From an uncultured Agathobacter sp. (GTDB lineage Bacteria; Bacillota; Clostridia; Lachnospirales; Lachnospiraceae), in contig CAKRNE010000001.1 of NCBI GenBank assembly GCA_934365945.1, forward strand, positions 124,001 to 188,000: a stretch of 64,000 nt of DNA. The letters run 5' to 3'. The notes beneath the pieces were generated by a model. That model did not search any database. It saw only the letters and a program-made list of their open reading frames with translations, and had not been told where the DNA came from. Shown piece after piece: positions 53,364 to 62,551 of this stretch. How positions within the stretch are numbered: position 1 is the stretch's first letter; every line of letters starts with the position of its first letter. The translations under genes were made by a program, and so were the position numbers.

Positions 53364-54794
53364 TTACTTTCTCCTGTCTATGCCGCTGTCACTGTAATAA
53401 TATGCCTTACTTGCATACATTCTCCTGTCAGCTTCCTTCGCAATATCGTATACATTCTCCCATTCCTCCTCCAGACTGCTTACACAGCCATATGAGATGG
53501 TCATGGAATCGACGATTTCCCCTTTCCATTTTGCTACGCTGCTGTTGAAATGTTTTGTCATTGCATCAAGCTCATCCGGCTTTTGGGTGACTATCACCGT
53601 AAACTCATCTCCGCCTATTCTGTACACCCTGCCAAACTCACCAAAGCCTGTCTTCATGCATGCTGCGGCTGCGCAGATCATCTCATCCCCGGCAGCATGT
53701 CCATATGTATCGTTTACATGCTTTAAACTGTTTAAATCAAGTGATATATATATCCACTCTTTTTTCAAATCAAGCTTATTGATATCTGTCTCATAGGCAT
53801 GTCTGTTCAGGCATCCGGTAAGCTCATCGGTATTTGATGTATAAAGCAGCTTTTCTTTCTCATATTTTTCCTTCATAATCTTTGAAAACATATACACCAT
53901 GCAGCACGATGCGAGTATCAGATATATACCCACTACAAGCATTGCCACTACGCTGTTCGTCATATAAAAGGATCTTTCAATGGTGACGGCCACTATATAT
54001 TTGTCATCTCTTCTGATTACACATCTGCAGCCGGTTCCGTCTACGCTAACCTGCCTTACTGTTGGCTTATTACCTTCTTTGATATCTGTCGGAATACCTA
54101 AATTACGAAAGCTTCTTCCTATTTTGTCACAATCTGTGGCTCCTTTAACCAGTCCTGTGTCTGCATCTGCCACATATATTTCCATGCCCTTGTACACAGG
54201 CATATCCGAAACCACTGTGGAAATCTCATTCTGCTTCAATTCGTCTAAAAGCCTCTGCGGCTTCAAGCCCACCTGTACCATCATTGTGCCAGCCTCATTC
54301 CAGGTAATGGCATACATCATCGCCTTTCCCTCTGATGTATTGGGCGTAACATCCTGACACATCGTAAGGCTCTTATCGGTGAGCATCGGTTTAAAATATG
54401 ACATCTGAGTCCCCGAATCAAAGCTATAGCCAAAGTATTTTGGCACGCTTCCGCTGGTTATACGGCCTGTTTCATCAAACAGATGTATCTCATCCACCGA
54501 CATCAGCTTTGCTATCTTTTGCAATTCCTCCACATCATTTTCTACCTGTGGCTTTGCATCTACGATATATGACACTGCCTTTGCCCTGACTATATAATCG
54601 TCCTTTAACGATTCTATAAGCTCCTCCTCACTCTGATCATTTTTATCGAGCACAGTGACAACACGATCTAAAAGAACCTTTGATACTCTATATGCATTTG
54701 TGTCATTGACATATTTCAAAATCCCCGCCTCGAGGAGCAGTGCTACTACGATTACTGCAACTGAGACCATTGCAAATCTTCGCTTATTCTTCAT
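53364..54794 (-). CDS. membrane diguanylate cyclase (GGDEF)
   Basis: A 476-residue protein: N-terminal transmembrane helix (about 8-26), a large extracytoplasmic sensor (about 28-270, Cache-like), a second helix (about 278-300) and a cytosolic GGDEF domain (about 320-476) with intact RIGGDEFTVI and DLNSLKHVNDTYGHAAGDE. It should make c-di-GMP from two GTP in response to an external ligand. An RxxD-type inhibitory site is not obvious. The start is taken at the ATG at 54794, since the TTG two codons earlier has no better ribosome site; both are weak. Confidence 0.9.
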   Translation of the reverse strand: MKNKRRFAMVSVAVIVVALLLEAGILKYVNDTNAYRVSKVLLDRVVTVLDKNDQSEEELIESLKDDYIVRAKAVSYIVDAKPQVENDVEELQKIAKLMSVDEIHLFDETGRITSGSVPKYFGYSFDSGTQMSYFKPMLTDKSLTMCQDVTPNTSEGKAMMYAITWNEAGTMMVQVGLKPQRLLDELKQNEISTVVSDMPVYKGMEIYVADADTGLVKGATDCDKIGRSFRNLGIPTDIKEGNKPTVRQVSVDGTGCRCVIRRDDKYIVAVTIERSFYMTNSVVAMLVVGIYLILASCCMVYMFSKIMKEKYEKEKLLYTSNTDELTGCLNRHAYETDINKLDLKKEWIYISLDLNSLKHVNDTYGHAAGDEMICAAAACMKTGFGEFGRVYRIGGDEFTVIVTQKPDELDAMTKHFNSSVAKWKGEIVDSMTISYGCVSSLEEEWENVYDIAKEADRRMYASKAYYYSDSGIDRRK

Positions 54795-54853
54795 ATCCAA
54801 ATTATACCAAATCTATGCTGATTACGCTATGTTTTTTCTACAAAATTGATTAC

Positions 54854-55124
54854 GGACCGCAGGTCACCGCCTGCCGGGGCAACGCACACACTCCCCGTAA
54901 GCTACGCTGCGCTGCTAAGATTCTGTACGAAATTATGCTTACAGTCTTTCTATGCTTGACGAAACCGTCGAAACGCGCCGTCCGTGGCGCGGTTCTCCTC
55001 GCCCCTGCGTCCATGCAGGAGCGTTTCTGTGTTTCATGGCATAATTTCTACAGTATCTAAGCTGCTTCGCTATTCGCTTACGGGGAGTGTGTGCATTGCC
55101 CCGGCAGGCGGTGACCTGCGGTCC
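54854..55124 (+). repeat. family A long inverted-repeat element, copy 3
   Basis: A 271-bp palindrome: outer arms from GGACCGCAGG (54854) pair almost perfectly over about 49 bp with the right end (55124), one mismatch. Middle arms hold CTAAGATTCTGTACG and AATTATGC. Tip hairpins: 54970-54995 (loop GTCCGT) and 55004-55019 (CCTGC-GTCCAT-GCAGG). TTCTATG and GACGAAACCG are conserved with copies 1 and 2, but the outer arms are not. TCCTTACTCTGT follows the right end. It lies between the GGDEF gene and bacteriohemerythrin. Confidence 0.87.
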
Positions 55125-55152
55125 TTACTCTGTGTCAGAACATACGAAACAT

Positions 55153-55554
55153 TTATTGTGGCTTCGGTATCTGGCAGTCAACATACAGGATGTGGTTTAT
55201 CAGCCAGTCTGTGAGATATTTGAGGATTCCCATTATCTGCTCATCCTGATCTATCTCCTCATCACTGTGATGCTCAATGAACTCATCCAGCTTTTGTACA
55301 AATTCCATATGCTGAACCTTCTGTGTAAACATCTTCTTGTAATGGATTGATTCCATGTACTGCTCCTCGTCAGCAAAGTGCTTTACTGTGTAGTCGCGCA
55401 GCTTCTCCAATATGATATCCATCTTATCATATTTATCCGGTGTAAACTCGTCATGCAGCAGTTCATATGCTTCATCTGCATATTTAAATAACTGCTTGTG
55501 CTCTTCATCAATCATATCTATTCCTGTATAATATTCTGGTTTCATTTCATACAT
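55153..55554 (-). CDS. bacteriohemerythrin
   Basis: A 133-residue single-domain hemerythrin, a non-heme di-iron four-helix bundle that binds oxygen. The ligand pattern is visible: HKQLF, HFADEEQYM (His and Glu), HMEF and HH in FIEHHSDEE, and NHILYVD at the C-terminus. The ATG at 55554 follows AAGGATG; a longer start would add an unstructured tail. In an anaerobe it may scavenge or sense oxygen. It lies near c-di-GMP enzymes and a chemoreceptor. Confidence 0.93.
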   Translation of the reverse strand: MYEMKPEYYTGIDMIDEEHKQLFKYADEAYELLHDEFTPDKYDKMDIILEKLRDYTVKHFADEEQYMESIHYKKMFTQKVQHMEFVQKLDEFIEHHSDEEIDQDEQIMGILKYLTDWLINHILYVDCQIPKPQ

Positions 55555-55875
55555 AATTTCATCCTTCTTTCTTATGTAGTAATATATCAACTTTATGTAG
55601 TATACTAAATATACTTTGTCATATGCACCATAGCCTGACTTCGTAGTGTTAAGCCCACATCCGGACAATTAAAATTATATCATTATCTATCATATAATTG
55701 CAATTTGTATGTTACTGTTTTATCATTAGCAACACTTTGACATCCCAACCAAAATGACTTATGATGTATAATGTAAACAGGTTGCCGGGCGCATTGATGT
55801 TTGAACAGTAACCGGGGCGATTATTTCAGGCACCAAAACCATAAAATATGGTTATATGCATAGGGGGCAAATCAC
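55555..55875. other. intergenic region upstream of hemerythrin and the GntR gene
   Basis: About 320 bp holding the divergent control regions of bacteriohemerythrin (minus) and the GntR regulator (plus). No clean promoter pair, strong hairpin or gene is evident. Confidence 0.5.
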
Positions 55876-56556
55876 ATGCAAAATTCCAAAGAAAAAACTC
55901 TTTCCCAAAGGATTACAGAGAGAATTATCAAATATATACTGGATGAAAACCTGCAGCCTGGCGACAAGCTTCCGAACGAAACCGTAATGTGTGAACAGCT
56001 GAATGTTGGAAGAAGCTCTTTGCGCGAAGCCATGCGTGCGCTCGCTTCACGTAATGTAATCACCATACGCCAGGGCTCCGGTTCATATGTTTCCACCACT
56101 CCCGGGATGATTGATGACCCCCTTGGTCTGACCTTTGTTGATGATAAGCAGAAGATGATAAAAGACCTGATGGAAATCAGATTTTTACTCGAGCCCTCCA
56201 TAGCAGCCATGGCCGCTATCCGTGCTGATGAGACAGATATAAAAAATATCCTTACTGCATGTGAAAATACCGAAAAGCTCCTTCTTGCAAATAAAAATCA
56301 CACTGAAAAGGATATAGCATTTCATACTGCTATTGCCTTAAGCAGCAAAAATATAGTTGTTCCAAAGCTGGTTCCTATCATCAACAGTTCAATTCCTCTG
56401 ATCAGTGAGTCTAAAGAATTCACCCTACGGGATGAAGCCATCGAAACTCATCGTGAAATTGCAGATGCGATTGCAGCCCACGATGCCGTCCGTGCCCACG
56501 ATGCGATGTATCTGCATCTGATCTACAACCGGAAGCATATAAACTCCATAAATTAA
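55876..56556 (+). CDS. GntR/FadR-family transcriptional regulator
   Basis: A 226-residue regulator: winged helix-turn-helix (about 8-72, GDKLPNETVMCEQLNVGRSSLREAMRAL and RQGSGSYV) and an FCD effector-binding helical domain (about 90-220) with metal/ligand-binding histidines (EKDIAFHTAIAL and ETHREIADAI). FCD regulators respond to organic acids or sugar acids. No obvious target gene adjoins; nearby genes are signalling proteins. A stem-loop without a T-run (CCGGTCACA/TGTGACCGG, 56574-56597) follows. Confidence 0.9.
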   Translation: MQNSKEKTLSQRITERIIKYILDENLQPGDKLPNETVMCEQLNVGRSSLREAMRALASRNVITIRQGSGSYVSTTPGMIDDPLGLTFVDDKQKMIKDLMEIRFLLEPSIAAMAAIRADETDIKNILTACENTEKLLLANKNHTEKDIAFHTAIALSSKNIVVPKLVPIINSSIPLISESKEFTLRDEAIETHREIADAIAAHDAVRAHDAMYLHLIYNRKHINSIN

Positions 56557-56604
56557 TGGCTGTACGGTCATCACCGGTCACACTGTGATGTGACCGGCAG
56601 TACT

Positions 56605-58020
56605 TTACGCCTCATATATTGCGGCACAAAAGCCACCCTGTTTCTTACTTTTATACATTGCCTCATCCGCTTTGCAATAAAGTGAATCATAGCTGATATC
56701 TGCTATTCCGTCATAGAAGCATGCTCCAAGGCTTAGTGTTATCCTCCTGTCGCCCAGTGCCTTGATGTTTAGTTTTTCTGTTCGTTTAAATATTCTTTCA
56801 AATATTTCATTGGCATTCTTTTTCTCTGTAACTCCCTGAAAATACATAGCAAACTCATCACCGCCAAGACGCATGATAATATCATTTTTTCTGCAGACGT
56901 TCTGCAGTGTATGGGCGATTGCAATAATCACATCATCTCCCACTGAATGTCCATAGGTATCGTTGATTGACTTAAATTTATCGCAGTCGATAATACACAT
57001 CATGCCCTTTACCTTGTTATGCAACGACTGTTCTATAAGGCTTTCACCATGTCCACGATTATAAATTCCTGTCATAAGGTCTGTCTGTGCCATGCTTAAG
57101 AGACTGTTTTCTCTTTCCTTCTGCTCGTCAATGCTCTCTATACAGTATATGACATGAAGCAATCTGCCATCGTTGTCATAATCTACCGGTATAAACCTGC
57201 CACGGCACCAGCCAAATGCTGTTCCGTAAAATTCACTGACTATCGATGCTCTTCCGTCAAGCCTTTCCTCTACTGTATCTATATCCGCGAATGCAAGCTC
57301 CTTCGACAGATATTCATTTGCGCAACAATTTTTTAACAGCTTTTTTATATGTATTTCAAAGCTGCCATCTGTAGTGTCCTCAAATCCATTATCAGCATTT
57401 TTAATCACCTCATATCCATGTGTCTGAACGTTGATGTAATGAATAAAAATGTAAATCTGCGCAAATGCAGCATATCCCATAAATCTTGCCATGCGGTTTG
57501 TTTTGTTGTGTGTATCACGTATTTTAATCATCGAAATGATCAGTGTGGACAGCATATCCAAAAACAGTGTAAGACCAATACTGTCGGTATCAGGCGGATT
57601 ATCCACGCCAAAAAAGCCACTGATTTCATTCTCATATCTGAATGGAGCAACAACGAGCCTGTGTATATTCTGTCCACTGAGCAGCTCATACGAATCCGGA
57701 TGTGTTTCCTTTATGTCCTCCATATCCTCTATTATGACATTTTTTTCCTGATCAAAAAGATCATACCACCATCCTATAAGCTCCATTGGTACGCTCTGCA
57801 GATTATCAATCTCAGGATTCACACCCTCAGCACACCATTCGTATGTATTTCTAGTGATGTTTTTCTCCCGGCAATCCTCAAAAATATATATCCTGTCTGC
57901 GCCTATATGCCTGCCAAGATAGCCGATAAACTCATTAAGCTGTTCGTCAGGTGTGCCATAGCTGAGTGCTGACCTTATAGCTTTGTTAATAGTCAGTTCG
58001 TATTTAATAACTGTTTTCAT
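56605..58020 (-). CDS. GAF-like sensor diguanylate cyclase
   Basis: A 471-residue soluble protein: an N-terminal GAF-like domain (about 20-165), a middle sensory region (about 185-300) and a GGDEF domain (about 310-471) with intact RLGGDEFAMYF and IDCDKFKSINDTYGHSVGDD. It probably makes c-di-GMP. Its start overlaps the stop of the EAL gene (ATGA), so the two antagonistic activities are translationally coupled. Confidence 0.9.
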   Translation of the reverse strand: MKTVIKYELTINKAIRSALSYGTPDEQLNEFIGYLGRHIGADRIYIFEDCREKNITRNTYEWCAEGVNPEIDNLQSVPMELIGWWYDLFDQEKNVIIEDMEDIKETHPDSYELLSGQNIHRLVVAPFRYENEISGFFGVDNPPDTDSIGLTLFLDMLSTLIISMIKIRDTHNKTNRMARFMGYAAFAQIYIFIHYINVQTHGYEVIKNADNGFEDTTDGSFEIHIKKLLKNCCANEYLSKELAFADIDTVEERLDGRASIVSEFYGTAFGWCRGRFIPVDYDNDGRLLHVIYCIESIDEQKERENSLLSMAQTDLMTGIYNRGHGESLIEQSLHNKVKGMMCIIDCDKFKSINDTYGHSVGDDVIIAIAHTLQNVCRKNDIIMRLGGDEFAMYFQGVTEKKNANEIFERIFKRTEKLNIKALGDRRITLSLGACFYDGIADISYDSLYCKADEAMYKSKKQGGFCAAIYEA

Positions 58021-59693
58021 TTGTTATATTCCTTTAAAAATACGCCTTTTTCACATGGCCTGCCATACTGATATCCCTGCATATAATCAACATGGATTTC
58101 TTTCATTGCGCAAGCCCACTCTTCCTTCTCAATTCCTTCAATGCAGATTTTTACATTTACACTGTGAACCATCTCTATAATTTTTCTGAATAGCTCATAA
58201 TCCTTTTCGCTGCTCATCGCTCTTGCCGTAAAATCCTTGTCTATCTTTACATAGTCCGGGTTCATCTCACTGATATAGCGGAGATTTGAGTAACCGGTTC
58301 CGAAATCATCGATTATGAACTGGATTTTATTATCCTCGAGTCTTTTCCTGAATCTGCAAAAATATGGCGTCATATCCATGAAACCACTCTCTGTCATTTC
58401 GATACAGATGGATTCCGGCCTCAGATGGTTTGCTTTGATAGCGGTGAGGATTTTATTTGCCATCTTTACACGCATAATCTGTATGTATGATACATTGACA
58501 TTTATCCTGAAATCCACAATATACTGCTGCATTTCACGGCACATTTTTGCTGCCTCATCCAATACAAACTCTCCAACCGGAATGATGAGCCTGCTCTCCT
58601 CCAGTAAAGGAATAAACTCAACCGGAGAAATCATTTCATCGCCCTCATCCGAATGCATGAAAAACCGTAAAAGTGCCTCTGCTCCGATTATTCGGTCAGC
58701 ACTATTTAAGATAGGCTGGTAATATACCTCAAAGCCTTCAAAATCATTTGCAGTTGCGCTGCGAAGCGCACTCAGGATGGTATTTTTGCGCAATGACGCC
58801 TTATAATCCTCATCATCAAAGAAATAAATGCTTCCTCTGCCTCTTTTTTTGGCACTTTTCAAAGAAAAGTCCGACTTTTTCCTGCACTCTTCCGCGCCCT
58901 CTGCCAGTGTAGATATATCGGTCACTCCGGCAGAAACCGAAAAGATTGATTTATAGTTTTCATCTACTATAAACTCATCAATCTTTTCACCTATCCTGTT
59001 GAACAACTGCACCACATCATCCTGTGATTTGCTAAGCATATCCACAAGCATATACTGGTCTGCAACAAGATGATATATTCTCTGACCGCTTGAGAGACAT
59101 TCTGCTATGCATTCAGCCACTCTTTTGAGTATATAGTTGCCATATATCTGTCCCTGAACATTATTGATTGTCCCAAAATCGTCAATGCCAATCTGTATGA
59201 AATAGCCTGACAGCTTCTCTTTGGGCTGCAAATAGAGATATGATGCCATCTCCTTTTCACCAAGCAGTCCGCTGATATTGTCAGCCCTCTGCCTTGTTCC
59301 TGTCTCGTTCATACAACCGATAATATAACGCGGTTTCCCCGCCTCGTCATTGATGACGTCTCCACGGCAGTTAATCCATACCGGTAGATTCTTCCTGTTC
59401 ATCAAACGGCAGAGCAGATTGTACCTTTTTTCGTTTCCATCATATATTTTACGCTTGTGATTTTCGAACAGCTTACGGTCTTTCTCATAAACCAGCGTAC
59501 GAAGATGCTTTATTGCATCATTCATAAATTTATCAGAAAGCATAAAACGCTCTACTGCTGACTGTGATGTTCTCAGTGTATCATTCTTCAAATCTATAAT
59601 ATATAGATAATCATCCATACAAGGTGCAATTAGGTCAATCAGACTTCCTGTTTCTATCTCGTCAAGTATTTTATATGCATCAAAAGCCATCAT
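58017..59693 (-). CDS. c-di-GMP phosphodiesterase (PAS-like, degenerate GGDEF, EAL)
   Basis: A 558-residue protein: an N-terminal PAS-like region (about 15-135), a degenerate GGDEF domain in which the active motif is replaced (HLVADQYMLVDML) and a C-terminal EAL domain (about 305-555). EAL motifs are intact: AEALLRF, ICIEMTES, IIDDFGTGYSN, VKIDKDF, EGIE and YMQGYQYGRP. It should hydrolyse c-di-GMP, with the GGDEF half as a possible GTP sensor. It is 19 bp downstream of a chemoreceptor gene and overlaps the next GGDEF gene. Confidence 0.92.
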   Translation of the reverse strand: MMAFDAYKILDEIETGSLIDLIAPCMDDYLYIIDLKNDTLRTSQSAVERFMLSDKFMNDAIKHLRTLVYEKDRKLFENHKRKIYDGNEKRYNLLCRLMNRKNLPVWINCRGDVINDEAGKPRYIIGCMNETGTRQRADNISGLLGEKEMASYLYLQPKEKLSGYFIQIGIDDFGTINNVQGQIYGNYILKRVAECIAECLSSGQRIYHLVADQYMLVDMLSKSQDDVVQLFNRIGEKIDEFIVDENYKSIFSVSAGVTDISTLAEGAEECRKKSDFSLKSAKKRGRGSIYFFDDEDYKASLRKNTILSALRSATANDFEGFEVYYQPILNSADRIIGAEALLRFFMHSDEGDEMISPVEFIPLLEESRLIIPVGEFVLDEAAKMCREMQQYIVDFRINVNVSYIQIMRVKMANKILTAIKANHLRPESICIEMTESGFMDMTPYFCRFRKRLEDNKIQFIIDDFGTGYSNLRYISEMNPDYVKIDKDFTARAMSSEKDYELFRKIIEMVHSVNVKICIEGIEKEEWACAMKEIHVDYMQGYQYGRPCEKGVFLKEYNK

Positions 59694-59712
59694 TAAAATT
59701 CACTTTCTTATA

Positions 59713-61425
59713 TTAGTCTTCAAAGTCTGAGATTTTGAATTTTGCTATCATTTCACTCAGATTTTCAGACTCGCTGCTCATCTGCTGGCTGGCTGCCGCA
59801 CATTCCTGTGATGTTGCTGAATTGGTCTGTACAACATCATTGATCTGCTCAATTCCTTCGTTAATCTGCTTGATCTCACTGGTCTGGGTCTCCAGTGTAT
59901 CAGCTATATTAATCACCTCTTTTGTAATCACCTTAGAGTTCTCTGCTACTTCTTCAAGCTGTGAGGCTGTCTGCTCTGCAATATTCATGCCTTTTTCAAC
60001 AGCTTGCACAGATGTCTCTATAAGCGCAGCTGATTCCTTTGCAGCCTGTGCACTTTGATCGGCAAGCATATTTACCTGATTTGCCACAACCGCAAAGCCT
60101 TTTCCTGCCTCCCCTGCTCTTGCTGCCTCAATAGAAGCATTTAATGCAAGCAGGTTGGTCTGTGATGCAATCTCATTAATGGTTGATATAATCTGGTCAA
60201 TCTGTTTAGAAGCTTCGTTGATTTCATGCATAGATGTAACCATCTCCTGCATCTTTCCGTTGCTTTCCCAAATTGCCTCTCCAAGTTCATCCACTCTTCC
60301 GCTGATTTTCTTTGCACTCTCTGAATTCTGCTCTACCTGCTCTGAAACTCCCGTAACTGTCGCTGTCAGCTCCTCTACAACTGCAGCCTGATTTGTTGCA
60401 CCGTCTGCAAGGTCATTTGAGCTTGCAGCTACCTGCTCTGCTGCACCTGAAACCTCGCTTGATACATTCTGGATTCCTTTTATGGTGACTGCCATACTTT
60501 TTTCAAATTCCATAAACGAATGTAAAATACCTACAAAATCGCCCTTCCACTCTACTTCAGGCTGTACATCAAAATGTCCCTCCGCAAAGAGCTTCATCGC
60601 CCTGTCTATATCATCCACATATGAGCCGAGAATACGGATAGACTTTCTCATACTGTGTGCCAATCTACCGATTTCATCCTCTGAACGGTACTCAAGTGCG
60701 CTGTGAAGATTTCCTTCTGTCAGCTCCTTTGCCACATCCTCGATTGCATGTAACGGTTCAAGGATTGTATCAAGCACGATCTTCCCTGTTCTCTTTGTCA
60801 ACTGCCATGCACATGTCAGACAGACAATTATGACTATGAGTCCGACTGCAGCACATACGTATGTACTTACAACTGCCTGATGGCTTCTTTCGTCAGTCAG
60901 CTTACCGAGTTCCTTTGCAAGCTCAACAGTTTTATTTAACTTTGGTGTACACTCATTGATAATCTGATCAACAGCCTCATCCTTCTGTCCGGCTTTAATC
61001 TTATCCATGATTGAGTATCCGGTATTTGCCCAGTCAGAAAGAGCCTTTGAATATTCATTATACTGATTCTCAGGAACGATACCTGATTTTTTTATTGTTT
61101 TTAACTGCACATCAACATCCTCGAGCTTTTCTTTTGCTCCCTGCTCATAGTCTTCATACGTAGACTTGTCAGGATTAAGTGCCATCTCTCTTACATTTCT
61201 AGCCGCTGCAGTTACATTTATTCTACATACCTTAACCGCCTGGTCGGCAGCATTTACCTTGTTTACATAGTTTAACATATTGAAAAACAACACACCAATG
61301 ACCGCAATCGAAAGCAGTCCCGAAATAAGCATCATGGTAATAACCATTTTGTAGCCATAGTTAATCCTTTCACCCAAATGCATGTTTTCCAATTTCTTTT
61401 TCATTGCACCTTTTTTTGAAGACAT
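59713..61425 (-). CDS. methyl-accepting chemotaxis protein
   Basis: A 570-residue chemoreceptor: N-terminal transmembrane helix (about 25-50), a helical-bundle extracytoplasmic sensor (about 52-185), a second helix (about 187-210), HAMP domain (about 215-275) and a long cytoplasmic coiled coil with the hairpin tip [31 protein letters not shown]. It is first in the run MCP-EAL-GGDEF, pairing chemotaxis with c-di-GMP turnover. A matching histidine kinase CheA is not in the window. Confidence 0.95.
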   Translation of the reverse strand: MSSKKGAMKKKLENMHLGERINYGYKMVITMMLISGLLSIAVIGVLFFNMLNYVNKVNAADQAVKVCRINVTAAARNVREMALNPDKSTYEDYEQGAKEKLEDVDVQLKTIKKSGIVPENQYNEYSKALSDWANTGYSIMDKIKAGQKDEAVDQIINECTPKLNKTVELAKELGKLTDERSHQAVVSTYVCAAVGLIVIIVCLTCAWQLTKRTGKIVLDTILEPLHAIEDVAKELTEGNLHSALEYRSEDEIGRLAHSMRKSIRILGSYVDDIDRAMKLFAEGHFDVQPEVEWKGDFVGILHSFMEFEKSMAVTIKGIQNVSSEVSGAAEQVAASSNDLADGATNQAAVVEELTATVTGVSEQVEQNSESAKKISGRVDELGEAIWESNGKMQEMVTSMHEINEASKQIDQIISTINEIASQTNLLALNASIEAARAGEAGKGFAVVANQVNMLADQSAQAAKESAALIETSVQAVEKGMNIAEQTASQLEEVAENSKVITKEVINIADTLETQTSEIKQINEGIEQINDVVQTNSATSQECAAASQQMSSESENLSEMIAKFKISDFED

Positions 61426-61692
61426 AGTTTGTTATTTCCTTCCTGTATTATTTGTACTACCCTAAATGTCAATTCATCAGACGAATTTAATATAGTACTT
61501 TTTTTCCAAGAGCGCAATACTATATACTTAACAATTTTTTAAGTGAAATTTCCTATTTAATATTTATTTTTGCACAAAATGGTAGAATTTTTTCGTAGTT
61601 TTGTCAAAATACGTATGATGTTTTATCTTGTTTTATGTAATGATGTAAGCCCCGGCTGCCTGCCCGGCTTATCGTTGTATATTACAAAAAGA

Positions 61693-62469
61693 TCAGCTCA
61701 GAAGTGAAAATGCAAATACCACGATGCCGAGTATCACAAGCACAATACCTGTGGCACGGTTTAAGGTTTTTGCGGATGCCTTGTTTGCAAAGACCGCTGC
61801 AATTCTCGCCCAAAGGAGTGTAAATGCAATACATAAAAGCATCACAAACCAGTCCGGTTTTCCACCGATGGCAAAGTGCGAGGTTGCGCCTGTAAAGGCT
61901 GTAAATGCCATGATAAATACACTCGTTCCTACTGCAGTCTTAAGCTCATAGCCAAGCACTGATGTGAGGATCAAAAGCATCATCATGCCACCGCCTGCGC
62001 CTATGAAGCCACAGATAAATCCGATGATTACGCCACAGATTATTGACTGGATAGCTCTCTTTTTAGCTGATACTCCCTGCATAGCCTCCTTTGTAGTCAT
62101 GACAGGACGGAGTATGAACTTGATTCCGAGTAAAAATGTCATAAACACTGAAAAGTTGCCCATTGTTGCTGAAGGCACGAGGCTTGATACATAGCTTCCG
62201 ACAACTGTGAAGCTCAAAACCGTGACCATCATTATGAGTCCGTTTTTTACATCAAGGTTCTTGTTCTTTCCATATGTATATGCCGATACTGCGCTGGCAA
62301 GTACATCGGATGACAGGGCTATTCCCACTGCCATATACGGATCCATCCCCAAAAAGGTGATGAGCATAGGGCTTATTACTGCCGCTGCACTCAGTCCTGC
62401 AAAGCCGGTTCCAAGGCCTGCGCCCATACCGGCAAAAAATGTTACTACTATAGTTATTAATGTGTTCAT
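61693..62469 (-). CDS. TSUP family permease (TauE/SafE-like)
   Basis: A 258-residue membrane protein with about eight helices. Family landmarks are GAGLGTGFAGLSAAAVISPM at the N-terminus and IGFICGFIGAGGGMMMLLIL in the middle. TSUP proteins export or import small sulfur or organic anions (sulfite, sulfoacetate, thiosulfate and others); the substrate is unknown. GGAGG precedes the ATG at 62469. Confidence 0.9.
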   Translation of the reverse strand: MNTLITIVVTFFAGMGAGLGTGFAGLSAAAVISPMLITFLGMDPYMAVGIALSSDVLASAVSAYTYGKNKNLDVKNGLIMMVTVLSFTVVGSYVSSLVPSATMGNFSVFMTFLLGIKFILRPVMTTKEAMQGVSAKKRAIQSIICGVIIGFICGFIGAGGGMMMLLILTSVLGYELKTAVGTSVFIMAFTAFTGATSHFAIGGKPDWFVMLLCIAFTLLWARIAAVFANKASAKTLNRATGIVLVILGIVVFAFSLLS

Positions 62470-62551
62470 TTGTGTGATTTCCTCCTGATTATTTCGTCCA
62501 GATTATTCTCAATCTGTTCCATAATAATTGTCAGCTGCTTATTTAATACAA

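Noticed and set aside
58017..59693. Dual diguanylate cyclase/phosphodiesterase activity
   Set aside because: The GGDEF motif is replaced (VADQYM); only the EAL motifs are intact.
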